A stretch of 64,000 nt of DNA, from contig JALFNK010000004.1 of assembly GCA_022782405.1 (NCBI GenBank), positions 62,001 to 126,000 of the forward strand, read 5' to 3'. The position numbers and the translations under genes were made by a program. This DNA comes from Alistipes sp. Lineage in GTDB: Bacteria > Bacteroidota > Bacteroidia > Bacteroidales > Rikenellaceae. The notes under the pieces are model-generated. The model ran no database searches and was not told the origin of the DNA. It was given only the letters and a program-made list of their open reading frames with translations. This document shows, in pieces, positions 16,742 to 25,038 of the stretch. Positions within the stretch are counted from its first letter, which is position 1. The number at the start of each line of letters is the position of its first letter.

Positions 16742-17676
16742 CGTTGCTGTTTTTCGGGATTCCGGCGGAAGAGGATCTTCTTCACGAGCAGCCCCGCCCC
16801 CTCGGGGCAGAGCGCCAGGCGCGGCGTGCGCCGCACGTCGCTGAGCCACCGCGCAAGGTATTCGCGCACGGGGCCGTTGTACGAGAGCACCCACAGGGCG
16901 TCCGAACTCTGCTTGCGCCGCAGGCGGAAACGCTGCCGCCCGCCGCCGTAGCGGGCGTCGAACCAGAGGGAGATCTCCATGAGCGAATCGCAGAAGGCGA
17001 TCCGCCGGCGGTACTGCGTATCGTGGCTCACGCTCTGCGGCAGCCGCCGGTGCACGGCCGTGAACTCCGGGAGGAAGGCCACGCGGCTGCAGGCGGCAAA
17101 CCAGAGCCACATCGGCGCATCGTCCGTGAGCCACTCGGGGTGCTCCGCAGGACGGATCTCGCGGTAGTAGCGGGCGATCAGTTCGCGGCGCGCCACGGTC
17201 GTGCAGTTGCAGATCGTCAGGCGCCGCAGGAGGTGTTCGAAATCGGTGTAGTGGTGCTCCTCGTCCGGCTCGCGGCGTCCCGTGGCCTGGTAGAAGCTCT
17301 CGGCACGCGTATAGCACATGCCGCAGTCGGGATGCGTCTCGAGCCAGGCGACCTGCCGCTGCAGTTTGCCGGGATCGCACCACCAGTCGTCGCCGTCGCA
17401 GTAGGCGACATAGCGGCCGCGGCACGCCTCGAACGTGCGCAGGTAGTTGGCCCGCCAGCCGATGTTCTCCGTGCCGCAGACCAGCCGCACCCGATCCGGG
17501 AAACGCGCGACGTACTCCTCGCAGATCGCCCGCGTGGAGTCCGTGCTGCAGTCCTCGCCCAGCACCAGCTCGACGTCGAAGTCGGTCTGCTGCGCGAGGA
17601 CGCCTTCGATCGCCTCCCGCAGGTAGGGCGCGTGGTTGTAGGTGGTCATGCAGACCGAAACAAGCGGTGTTCGCAT
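16738..17676 (-). CDS. Glycosyltransferase family 2
   Basis: A 312-residue GT-A-fold transferase. It starts VSVCMTTYNHAPYLREAIEG, carries ED in LVLGEDCSTDSTR, and has the metal-binding DxD-type motif in YVAYCDGDDWW. Such enzymes add sugars from nucleotide-sugar donors to surface glycans or lipids; the acceptor here cannot be told. A C-terminal extension (~200-312) is basic and without membrane segments. It is placed between the UvrD-type helicase (2-base gap) and nth (4-base overlap), an unexpected partner for two DNA-repair genes. Confidence 0.9.
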   Translation of the reverse strand: MRTPLVSVCMTTYNHAPYLREAIEGVLAQQTDFDVELVLGEDCSTDSTRAICEEYVARFPDRVRLVCGTENIGWRANYLRTFEACRGRYVAYCDGDDWWCDPGKLQRQVAWLETHPDCGMCYTRAESFYQATGRREPDEEHHYTDFEHLLRRLTICNCTTVARRELIARYYREIRPAEHPEWLTDDAPMWLWFAACSRVAFLPEFTAVHRRLPQSVSHDTQYRRRIAFCDSLMEISLWFDARYGGGRQRFRLRRKQSSDALWVLSYNGPVREYLARWLSDVRRTPRLALCPEGAGLLVKKILFRRNPEKQQR

Positions 17677-17678
17677 CG

Positions 17679-20234
17679 TTATCCGAGTTTGGTGAGTTTC
17701 GCGAATTTCGCCAGAAGGGTCTTCTCGCCGGCATTGCCGAACTCGACGACGAGCTTCTGGTCGCCGCCGAGATTCTCGATGCGGCGGATGATGCCCGCAC
17801 CGAACGTGGCGTGTTCGACACGCTCTCCGACGGCATACCCCCCGGCCGGAGCGGCTCCTGCCGCCGGGGCCGCGGGACGGACACCGAGACGGCGCATGCC
17901 TTCGGTCGAGGGCTGCGGCACGCGCACCGCCTCGGCGGGACGCGCCGCGGACTGCGGGCCGGAATACTGCGGGCGGGCGGGACCGTTCTGCGCACCTCCC
18001 ATCTGCGCCGTGCGCGGATAGCGGCGGGCGATGCCCGACTCGCCGTCGGCAGGACGTCCGAAACGGCTGCCGCCGCCCGCGCCATAGCCTGCAGAACGGC
18101 CTGCGGAGGCGGCCCCGCTGCCGCCCTGCCGCTGCTGCTGGAAACGGTAGTCGAAGCGGCGGCGCAGCTCGTCGATGGCCGTGGGGCCCTCCTCGCCGCC
18201 GCGGCGCTGCCGCCGCTCCTGCCCGAGGTCCACCTCCGTCTCGACGTAGCGGGGGTCGATCTCGCTCAAGAAGCAGCTCGGGTGCGAGAAGGTCATGTCG
18301 CCCCAGCGGAAACGCATCTCGGCATAGGAGAGCGTCGCCGCGACCTTCGCCCGTGTGAGGGCGACGTAGAACAGGCGCCGCTCCTCCTCGATGCCGTCGG
18401 CCGACTCCAGGGCCCGCTGCGAGGGAAAGAGGTTCTCCTCCATGCCCACGATATAGACATATTTGTATTCGAGGCCCTTGGCCGAGTGGACGGTCATGAG
18501 CGTTACCTTGTCGTTCTCGCCGGGGTGCTCCTGGTCCATGTCGGTCTGCAGCATCATCTGCTGCAGCCACTCCTCGATGGTCGCCTCCTCCTCGGGTTTG
18601 CGCTCCCCGCCGCGGATCTCGGCGTCGCAGCGCTCCTTGAACTCCTGCATCATGTTGAGCAGCTCCTCGATGTTGTCCAGCGCCGAAGCCGCCTCGGGGG
18701 TGTTCTCCGCACGGTAGGCGGCCAGAAGGCCCGAGCGCGAGGCGATCTCCAGGCCGAAGTCGTAAAGGCCCTTGTCGTGGCGTGCGAGCGACAGTGCGCG
18801 GATCATCGCCACGAACTCCGAGACCTTGCGCGCGATGGTGCGCTGCATGGCGTCGGCCGCGGGCTCGGCAACCAGCGCATCGACCGCCTCCCACATCGAG
18901 ACGCCCCGCTCGGCGGCCAGCTGTGCGATGCGGCTCACGGTCGTATCGCCGATGCCGCGCGCCGGACAGTTCACGATGCGGCGGAAGGCCTCGTCATCGC
19001 GCGGGTTGATCACCAGCCGGATATAGGCCAACAGGTCCTTGATCTCCTTGTGGTCGTAGAACGACGAGCCCTTGTAGATGCGGTAGGGAATGCCGCGCCG
19101 CCGGAGGTTGTCCTCGATGACGGCCGACTGGTTGTTCGTGCGGTAGAGGATCACCGCCTCGGACCAGGCGTCGCCCGCCGAGCGTACCTTCTCGCGCAGG
19201 TCCGCAACGACCATCTCGGCCTCCTCGCGGTCCGTATAGGCCTTCAGGATGCGGATCTTCTCCCCCTCGGCACCCGCCGAGAAGCAGTGCTTCTCCATGC
19301 GGCGCGCGTTGTGCTCGATGACCGAGTTGGCCGCATCGACGATCGTGCGCGTCGAGCGGTAGTTCTGCTCGAGCTTGAAGACCCGCGCCGCGGGATAGTC
19401 CTTCTGGAAGGAGAGGATGTTCTCGATCTTCGCCCCGCGGAACGAATAGATCGACTGCGCGTCGTCGCCCACGACGCAGACGCGCGAATGGTGCTGCGAG
19501 AGGCGGCGGATGATGACATACTGCGCGTAGTTCGTATCCTGGTACTCATCGACCAGAATGTAGCGGAACTGCTCCTGATAGAGGGCCAGCACGTCGGGGC
19601 AGTCGCGCAGCAGGATGTTCGTCTGCAGCAGCAGGTCGTCGAAGTCCATCGCGCCGTTGTGCTTGCAGCGCTGGCAATAGAGGTTGTAGATGTTGCCGAA
19701 CTCGGGGATCTGCGCCTGCCGGTCCTCGGCCGCATAGGCCGCGTTGGCCAGGTAGGCCCCGGGCGTGATGAGGCAGTTTTTGGCATAGGATATGCGGGAG
19801 GCCAGGACGTTGGGCTTGTACTTGTCGTCGGGAAGGCCCTGCTCGCGCAGGATCGTCTTCAGCAGGTTGCGCACGTCCGACGGCTCGTAGATCGTATAGG
19901 ATTCGGGGTAGCCGATCCTGTCGGCATGCGCACGCAGGATGCGGGCGAAGACCGAGTGGAAGGTACCCATGCGGATGTAGCGGCTGCGGCGGTCGGGCAG
20001 CATCTGCCCGATCCGCTCGCGCATCTGCTCGGCGGCCTTGTTCGTGAAGGTGAGGGCGAGGATCTGCGTCGGCTCGACCCCGCATTCGATCATGTAGGCG
20101 ATGCGCGAGGTCAGCACGCGCGTCTTGCCCGAACCGGCGCCGGCGATGATCAGCGACGGCTCCTCGTAGTTTATGACGGCCTCGCACTGGGCCGGATTCA
20201 GCCCCCGGAGGATTTTCGATTCGTTGGATTCCAT
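17679..20234 (-). CDS. UvrD/PcrA-type superfamily 1 DNA helicase
   Basis: An 851-residue ATP-dependent 3'-5' helicase for DNA repair and replication-fork clearing. Motifs in order: Q motif LNPAQ, Walker A AGAGSGKT (~32-39), motif Ia TFTNKAA, Walker B LVDEYQDTN, motif III VGDDAQSIYSFRGA, motif IV QNYRS, motif V TVHSAKGLE and motif VI YVALTRA. The last ~170 residues are Gly/Arg/Ala-rich and disordered, followed by a Tudor-like end (GERVEHATFGAGIIRRIENL) typical of PcrA, which contacts RNA polymerase in Bacillus. It is the first gene of a helicase-glycosyltransferase-nth unit. Confidence 0.95.
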   Translation of the reverse strand: MESNESKILRGLNPAQCEAVINYEEPSLIIAGAGSGKTRVLTSRIAYMIECGVEPTQILALTFTNKAAEQMRERIGQMLPDRRSRYIRMGTFHSVFARILRAHADRIGYPESYTIYEPSDVRNLLKTILREQGLPDDKYKPNVLASRISYAKNCLITPGAYLANAAYAAEDRQAQIPEFGNIYNLYCQRCKHNGAMDFDDLLLQTNILLRDCPDVLALYQEQFRYILVDEYQDTNYAQYVIIRRLSQHHSRVCVVGDDAQSIYSFRGAKIENILSFQKDYPAARVFKLEQNYRSTRTIVDAANSVIEHNARRMEKHCFSAGAEGEKIRILKAYTDREEAEMVVADLREKVRSAGDAWSEAVILYRTNNQSAVIEDNLRRRGIPYRIYKGSSFYDHKEIKDLLAYIRLVINPRDDEAFRRIVNCPARGIGDTTVSRIAQLAAERGVSMWEAVDALVAEPAADAMQRTIARKVSEFVAMIRALSLARHDKGLYDFGLEIASRSGLLAAYRAENTPEAASALDNIEELLNMMQEFKERCDAEIRGGERKPEEEATIEEWLQQMMLQTDMDQEHPGENDKVTLMTVHSAKGLEYKYVYIVGMEENLFPSQRALESADGIEEERRLFYVALTRAKVAATLSYAEMRFRWGDMTFSHPSCFLSEIDPRYVETEVDLGQERRQRRGGEEGPTAIDELRRRFDYRFQQQRQGGSGAASAGRSAGYGAGGGSRFGRPADGESGIARRYPRTAQMGGAQNGPARPQYSGPQSAARPAEAVRVPQPSTEGMRRLGVRPAAPAAGAAPAGGYAVGERVEHATFGAGIIRRIENLGGDQKLVVEFGNAGEKTLLAKFAKLTKLG

Positions 20235-20239
20235 GCGGG

Positions 20240-20247
20240 CAAAGTTA
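20240..20247 (-). promoter_or_regulatory. -7 element (TAACTTTG) of the helicase gene
   Basis: Minus-strand TAACTTTG lies only 5 bases from the helicase ATG, so the mRNA would be nearly leaderless if this is the promoter. No clear -33 element is present. Confidence 0.4.
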
Positions 20248-20283
20248 ATAAGAATTTGAGGAAGATTTTTCGGCAGAAAATAA

Positions 20284-20291
20284 TAACTTTG
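20284..20291 (+). promoter_or_regulatory. -7 element (TAACTTTG) of the MoxR-Bat operon
   Basis: TAACTTTG fits TAnnTTTG and lies 52 bases before the MoxR ATG, in the short divergent gap with the helicase gene. Confidence 0.5.
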
Positions 20292-20343
20292 CGCATCAAA
20301 CGTTAAAATTCAAAATAGGAACGATACAATCAAACGATAAACC

Positions 20344-21342
20344 ATGAGCGAAGTCATCAACATCAAGGAACTCAACGAGCGCATCGAACGCGAATCGGTC
20401 TTCGTCGATACGCTGCGTACGGAAATGGGCAAGGTCATCGTCGGCCAGAGCCATCTGGTCGATACGCTGCTGATCGGCCTGCTTTCGAACGGACACATCC
20501 TCCTGGAAGGCGTCCCGGGACTGGCCAAGACGCTGGCCATCACCACGCTGGCCAAAGCCGTGGACGCCGATTTCTCGCGCATCCAGTTCACCCCCGACCT
20601 GCTGCCCGCCGACCTGATCGGTACGCTGATCTATTCGCAGAAGAGCGAGGACTTCCTCGTCCGCAAGGGCCCGATCTTCGCCAACTTCGTCCTCGCCGAC
20701 GAGATCAACCGTTCGCCGGCCAAGGTGCAGTCGGCACTGCTCGAGGCGATGCAGGAGCGCCAGGTAACCATCGGCGAGAACACCTACCCGCTGCCGCAGC
20801 CCTTCCTCGTGCTGGCCACGCAGAACCCTCTCGAACAGGAGGGTACCTACCCGCTGCCCGAGGCGCAGGTGGACCGTTTCATGCTCAAGGCCAAGATCTC
20901 CTATCCCAACAAGCAGGAGGAGCGCGACATCGTGCGCATGAACCTCGCCGGGCTCTCGAAGACCACGGTCAACAAGGTCATCTCGCCCGAGGACATCGTC
21001 AAGGCCCGCTCGGTGGTCGAGGACGTCTACATGGACGAGAAGATCGAGAAGTACATCATCGACATCATCTTCGCCACGCGCGAACCGGCCGAGTACAACC
21101 TCCAGAAGCTGCAGAACCTGATCGCCTACGGAGGCTCGCCCCGTGCCTCGATCTCGCTGGCGAAGGCCGCCCGCGCCTACGCCTTCATCCGCCGCCGCGG
21201 ATACGTCATCCCCGAGGACGTGCGCGCCGTCTGCCACGACGTGCTGCGCCACCGTATCGGGCTCACCTACGAGGCCGAGGCCGAGAACATCACCACCGAG
21301 GAGATCATCACCGACATTCTGAACAACGTAATCGTGCCCTAA
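20344..21342 (+). CDS. MoxR-family AAA+ ATPase
   Basis: A 332-residue cytoplasmic AAA+ ATPase that acts as a chaperone-like activator of von Willebrand A proteins. Walker A is GVPGLAKT (residues 56-63), Walker B is FVLADEINRSPAK, and sensor 1 lies in LATQNPLEQEGTYPLPEAQ, followed by a C-terminal lid domain. It is the first gene of an operon with DUF58 and VWA (Bat) proteins, the usual MoxR partners; the DUF58 gene starts 2 bases after its stop. Confidence 0.95.
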   Translation: MSEVINIKELNERIERESVFVDTLRTEMGKVIVGQSHLVDTLLIGLLSNGHILLEGVPGLAKTLAITTLAKAVDADFSRIQFTPDLLPADLIGTLIYSQKSEDFLVRKGPIFANFVLADEINRSPAKVQSALLEAMQERQVTIGENTYPLPQPFLVLATQNPLEQEGTYPLPEAQVDRFMLKAKISYPNKQEERDIVRMNLAGLSKTTVNKVISPEDIVKARSVVEDVYMDEKIEKYIIDIIFATREPAEYNLQKLQNLIAYGGSPRASISLAKAARAYAFIRRRGYVIPEDVRAVCHDVLRHRIGLTYEAEAENITTEEIITDILNNVIVP

Positions 21343-21344
21343 CG

Positions 21345-22229
21345 ATGCAGGAGAACGAGAACGATATTCTCAAACGCGTCCGCAAGATCGAGATCAAGAC
21401 CCGCGGTCTGTCGAACGAAATCTTCGCCGGAAAGTACCATACGGCTTTCCGCGGACGGGGCATGTCGTTTTCCGAGGTGAGGGAGTACCGCGCCGGCGAC
21501 GACGTGCGCGACATCGACTGGAACGTTACGGCCCGTTCGCGCAAGCCCCACATCAAGGTCTACGAGGAGGAGCGCGAGCTGACGATGATGCTCCTGGTGG
21601 ACGTCTCCGCCTCGCGCCTGTTCGGCTCGACCGGGCGCCTGAAGAAGAACATCATCACCGAAATCGCCGCCGTGCTGGCCTTCTCGGCCGCCGAGAACAA
21701 CGACAAGGTGGGCTGCATCTTCTTCTCGGACCGCGTCGAGAAGTTCATCCCCCCGAAGAAGGGGCGCAGCCATATCCTGATGATCATCCGCGAGCTGATC
21801 GGCTTCCGGCCCCGGTCCGCGGGCACGAAGCTCTCGGAACCCGTGCGCTTCCTGACCAACGTGAACAAGAAGCGCTGCACGACCTTCATCCTTTCGGACT
21901 TCCTCGATACGTCGGACGATCGCGAGGCCCTCGACGATGCGCTGAAGATCGCCGACGGCAAGCACGACCTGGTGGGCATCCGCGTCGTCGATCCCCGCGA
22001 GGCGGAACTCCCCGACGTGGGCATCGTCGAGCTGCGCGACGCCGAGACGGGCCGCAAGGTCTGGGTCGATACCTCCTCGCGCGCCACGCGCGACTACTAC
22101 GCCGAGGCGTGGCGGCAGCGCAGCGCCGGCATCGAAGCCACGCTCAAACATAACCGGATCGACACGGCGACCGTCTCCACCGACGGAGACTATGTCGCCG
22201 AACTGATGAAACTCTTCAAACAGCGATGA
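21345..22229 (+). CDS. DUF58 domain protein (VWA-like)
   Basis: A 294-residue soluble protein with the DUF58 signature: GRGMSFSEVREYRAGDDVRD, then IDWNVTARSRKPHIKVYEEE, and a VWA-like MIDAS start LLVDVSASRLFGS (DxSxS). It is a known genetic neighbour of MoxR ATPases and probably their adaptor or substrate. It lies 2 bases after the MoxR gene and overlaps the next gene by 4 bases (ATGA). Confidence 0.9.
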   Translation: MQENENDILKRVRKIEIKTRGLSNEIFAGKYHTAFRGRGMSFSEVREYRAGDDVRDIDWNVTARSRKPHIKVYEEERELTMMLLVDVSASRLFGSTGRLKKNIITEIAAVLAFSAAENNDKVGCIFFSDRVEKFIPPKKGRSHILMIIRELIGFRPRSAGTKLSEPVRFLTNVNKKRCTTFILSDFLDTSDDREALDDALKIADGKHDLVGIRVVDPREAELPDVGIVELRDAETGRKVWVDTSSRATRDYYAEAWRQRSAGIEATLKHNRIDTATVSTDGDYVAELMKLFKQR

Positions 22230-23197
22230 AACGACTCTTTCTGGCAATGGCCCCGCTCCTGGCGTGGGGCGCCGCGGCGGCACAGGAGGTTCCGAAGGTC
22301 TCGGCACACATCGAACCCGACAGCATCATGATCGGCGACCGCTTCGACCTGGTCATCGACGTGGAGAAGGACCTCGTGCAGGTCGTGGAGTTCCCCGAAT
22401 TCGAGGACCGCGAAGGCCGGATCGAAATCGTCGAGAGCCTCCCGGTCGATACGCTCGAACGCAACGGACGCCAACTGAAACTCCGCAAGCGCTACCGTCT
22501 GGCCGCCTTCGACGAGGGGCACTACAACCTCGGCACGGCCAGCGTGCTCTATGCCGACAAGAACATCATCGACACGCTCTCGACGCGCGACTCGCTCTAC
22601 CTCGAGGTCGCGACCTTCCAGATCGACTCCACCTCGCAGTCGATCTACGACCTGAAGGGACAGCGCAACCTGCCGTTCCGGCTGGCCGAGATCCGCACCT
22701 ACCTGCTCTGGGGCGCCGCGGCGCTGCTGCTCCTCGCGGCGGGGCTCTATGCGCTTGTGCGGTGGCTCCGCAGCCGCGGCAAGCGGCTCGGCGACCTCTT
22801 CAAGCCCGCGCCGCCCCTGCCGCCGCATGTCGCGGCCATCCGGGCCCTCGAGGCGCTCCACAACCAGAAACTCTGGCAGAACAACCGCCACAAGCAATAT
22901 TACTCGGGCCTTACGGACATCCTGCGCACCTACATCGCCGCACGCTGGGGCATCGGCGCCATGGAGATGACCTCCGACGAGATCATCGCCGCAATGCGTC
23001 CCGTGGAGCTGCCCGACAAGGCACGCATGGACCTCACGGCGATCCTGCGCGACGGCGACCTGGTGAAATTCGCCAAGGCGACGCCTCCGGCCGAGGAGAA
23101 CGAGGCCGACTATCTGAAGGCCTACTACTTCGTCGAGGAGACGAAACTCGTCGAGGAGAACACCCCCACGGAGGGCCCCGACGCGATGGACAACTAA
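22226..23197 (+). CDS. BatD/DUF4381-like membrane-anchored protein of the Bat operon
   Basis: A 323-residue protein with a signal peptide (cleavage likely after GAAAAQ), a periplasmic beta-rich domain of ~130 residues, one membrane segment near residues 155-175 (YLLWGAAALLLLAAGLYALV) and a cytoplasmic helical domain. This is the build of DUF4381/BatD-type proteins of VWA operons. I name it by position and architecture, and not from a motif. Its start overlaps the DUF58 stop (ATGA) and the BatC-like gene follows after 11 bases. Confidence 0.6.
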   Translation: MKRLFLAMAPLLAWGAAAAQEVPKVSAHIEPDSIMIGDRFDLVIDVEKDLVQVVEFPEFEDREGRIEIVESLPVDTLERNGRQLKLRKRYRLAAFDEGHYNLGTASVLYADKNIIDTLSTRDSLYLEVATFQIDSTSQSIYDLKGQRNLPFRLAEIRTYLLWGAAALLLLAAGLYALVRWLRSRGKRLGDLFKPAPPLPPHVAAIRALEALHNQKLWQNNRHKQYYSGLTDILRTYIAARWGIGAMEMTSDEIIAAMRPVELPDKARMDLTAILRDGDLVKFAKATPPAEENEADYLKAYYFVEETKLVEENTPTEGPDAMDN

Positions 23198-23208
23198 ACC
23201 GCAAAGCG

Positions 23209-24015
23209 ATGCAGAAACTACTCTATATACTCCTTTTCCTCGTTGCCGCCACGGAGGCCGGGGCGCAGCAGCTGCCCGAACGGAGCCTGGTGCGCAAGGG
23301 AAACCGGCAGTACAACAAGGGCAACTACGAGGAGTCGATCGGCCGCTACGAGGAGGCGCTCAAGGCGGCGCCGGGGCTCTACGAGGCAACCTACAACCTC
23401 GGCAACGCCCTCTACAAGGCCGAGCGCTTCGACCGTGCGGAGCAGACCCTCGCACAGGCGGCCGCCGACTCGCTGCGCAGCGATGCGGAGCGTGCCGAAG
23501 CCTTCTACAACCTGGGCAATGCCCAGTTCAAGCAGAAGAAGTACAAGGAGGCGCTCGAAAGCTACAAGCAGTCGTTGCGTCTGGAGCCCTCGGACATGGA
23601 GGCCAAGTACAACTACGCCTATACCAAGCGGCTGCTCGACCAGAACCAGGACCAGAACGGCGGCGGTCAGAACCAGCAGGACCAAAACCAGAACCAGCAG
23701 GATCAGCAAAACCAGCAGAACCAGAACCAGAACCAGCAGGGCCAGGATCAGCAGAACCAGAACCAGCAGGGACAGGATCAGCAGGACAAGGGCCAGCAGG
23801 GCCAGAACCCGCCGCAGGACCAGCAGGGTCAGGGTCAGCAGAACCCCGACCGGCAGGAACAGGGCGACGGTGAAGGTTCGCCGCAGCAGCAGTCGGGAAT
23901 CTCGCCCCAGGAGCAGGAGCAGATGCTCGATGCCATCCAGGCACAGGAGGACAAGACGCAGGAGAAACTCAAGGAGAAGCAGGGCGTCGTGGTCCGCAGC
24001 CGCAAGAACTGGTAA
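23209..24015 (+). CDS. batC: BatC-like TPR protein with long Gln/Asn-rich tail
   Basis: A 268-residue secreted or periplasmic protein: signal peptide MQKLLYILLFLVAATEAGA, then two to three TPR units (LVRKGNRQYNKGNYEESIGR; EAFYNLGNAQFKQKKYKEAL), then from about residue 145 to 225 a low-complexity region built from Q, N, D and G. BatC proteins are the TPR members of Bacteroides aerotolerance operons and are thought to scaffold the VWA proteins BatA and BatB. Here the gene precedes batA, whereas in Bacteroides fragilis it follows batB. Confidence 0.85.
   Translation: MQKLLYILLFLVAATEAGAQQLPERSLVRKGNRQYNKGNYEESIGRYEEALKAAPGLYEATYNLGNALYKAERFDRAEQTLAQAAADSLRSDAERAEAFYNLGNAQFKQKKYKEALESYKQSLRLEPSDMEAKYNYAYTKRLLDQNQDQNGGGQNQQDQNQNQQDQQNQQNQNQNQQGQDQQNQNQQGQDQQDKGQQGQNPPQDQQGQGQQNPDRQEQGDGEGSPQQQSGISPQEQEQMLDAIQAQEDKTQEKLKEKQGVVVRSRKNW
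23640..23870 (+). repeat. Imperfect tandem CAG/AAC-rich repeats inside the BatC-like gene
   Basis: Units such as AACCAGCAG and GATCAGCAG recur through ~230 bases, always in frame and coding for Gln/Asn/Asp/Gly. Copy number could vary by slippage in multiples of three without breaking the frame. Confidence 0.75.
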
Positions 24016-24030
24016 AAAACATTTACGAAC

Positions 24031-25026
24031 ATGCATTTCGCATCACCCCATTATCTGTGGCTGCTCACGCTGCTCGTGCCGATGACCGCCTACTACGTCT
24101 GGCGCACGCTGCAGGGGGGTGCCACGATCCGGATTTCGACGGTTGCGGGACTTGTCCGCGCGCCGAAGAGCCTGCGCTACTACCTGCGGCATCTGCCCTT
24201 CGTGCTGCGCGCCGCAGCCTTCGCGCTGCTCGTCGTCGCTCTGGCGCGCCCGCAGCGCATCGAGCAGAACGTCCGCACCTCGAGCGAGGGCATCGACATC
24301 GTGATGGCCATCGACGTCTCGGCCTCGATGCTCGCCCGCGACTTCCAGCCCGACCGCATCACGGCGGCCAAACAGGTCGCCGGGTCATTCATCGCCGACC
24401 GCTACGGCGACCGTATCGGCCTGGTGGTCTTCGCCGCCGAAGCCTTCACGCAGAGCCCGCTGACCACCGACCAGAGCACGCTCCAGACCCTGCTCTCACG
24501 GATCCGCAGCGGCGTGATCGACGACAGCGGCACGGCCATCGGCAACGGACTGGCCACGGCCATCAACCGCCTGCGCGAAAGCGAGGCCAAGTCGAAGGTC
24601 ATCATCCTGCTGACCGACGGCGTGAACAACCGCGGGCAGATCGCCCCGCTGACCGCCGCGGAGATCGCCCGCGCACAGGGCATCCGCGTCTACACGATCG
24701 GCGTCGGCACGCGGGGCTCGGCGCCCTACCCCGCCGTGGATATCTACGGGCAGCCCACGGGCGGCACGGTCATGGCCCCGGTCGAGATCGACGAGAAGAC
24801 GCTCGGCGCCATCGCCGAACTTACCGGCGGCCGCTACTTCCGCGCCACGGACAACGCCAAGCTCAAGGCGATCTACGACGAGATCAACCAACTCGAAAAA
24901 AGCAAGGTCGAGGTTACCGAACATGTCGCCTACCATGAGGAGTTCCTCCTCTGGGTCGTGGCCGCCCTCGCGGCGCTCCTGGCGGAGATGCTCCTGGCGA
25001 ACCTCGTGCTCAAACGCATACCGTAA
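24031..25026 (+). CDS. batA: BatA, von Willebrand factor A protein of the aerotolerance operon
   Basis: A 331-residue inner-membrane protein. It starts with HFASPHYLWLLTLLVPMTAYY (first membrane segment), has a second segment near residues 50-75, then a VWA domain with the metal site MAIDVSASML (DxSxS), the conserved Thr in TDQST and the Asp in LLTDGVNN. A last membrane segment is at the C-terminus (FLLWVVAALAALLAEMLLAN). In B. fragilis bat genes promote survival in oxygen, and the proteins probably form a periplasmic complex. Confidence 0.93.
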   Translation: MHFASPHYLWLLTLLVPMTAYYVWRTLQGGATIRISTVAGLVRAPKSLRYYLRHLPFVLRAAAFALLVVALARPQRIEQNVRTSSEGIDIVMAIDVSASMLARDFQPDRITAAKQVAGSFIADRYGDRIGLVVFAAEAFTQSPLTTDQSTLQTLLSRIRSGVIDDSGTAIGNGLATAINRLRESEAKSKVIILLTDGVNNRGQIAPLTAAEIARAQGIRVYTIGVGTRGSAPYPAVDIYGQPTGGTVMAPVEIDEKTLGAIAELTGGRYFRATDNAKLKAIYDEINQLEKSKVEVTEHVAYHEEFLLWVVAALAALLAEMLLANLVLKRIP

Positions 25027-25038
25027 ACAACCGCTGAC

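Noticed and set aside
16025..18085. A single 686-residue minus-strand frame that would join nth to upstream sequence
   Set aside because: Only the part after 16741 downwards is endonuclease III. The rest is out of frame with the glycosyltransferase and helicase that occupy that DNA.
23640..23870. Regular repeats that could suggest a CRISPR array
   Set aside because: The repeats are short, imperfect, in frame and lack unique spacers; they code for a Gln/Asn tract.
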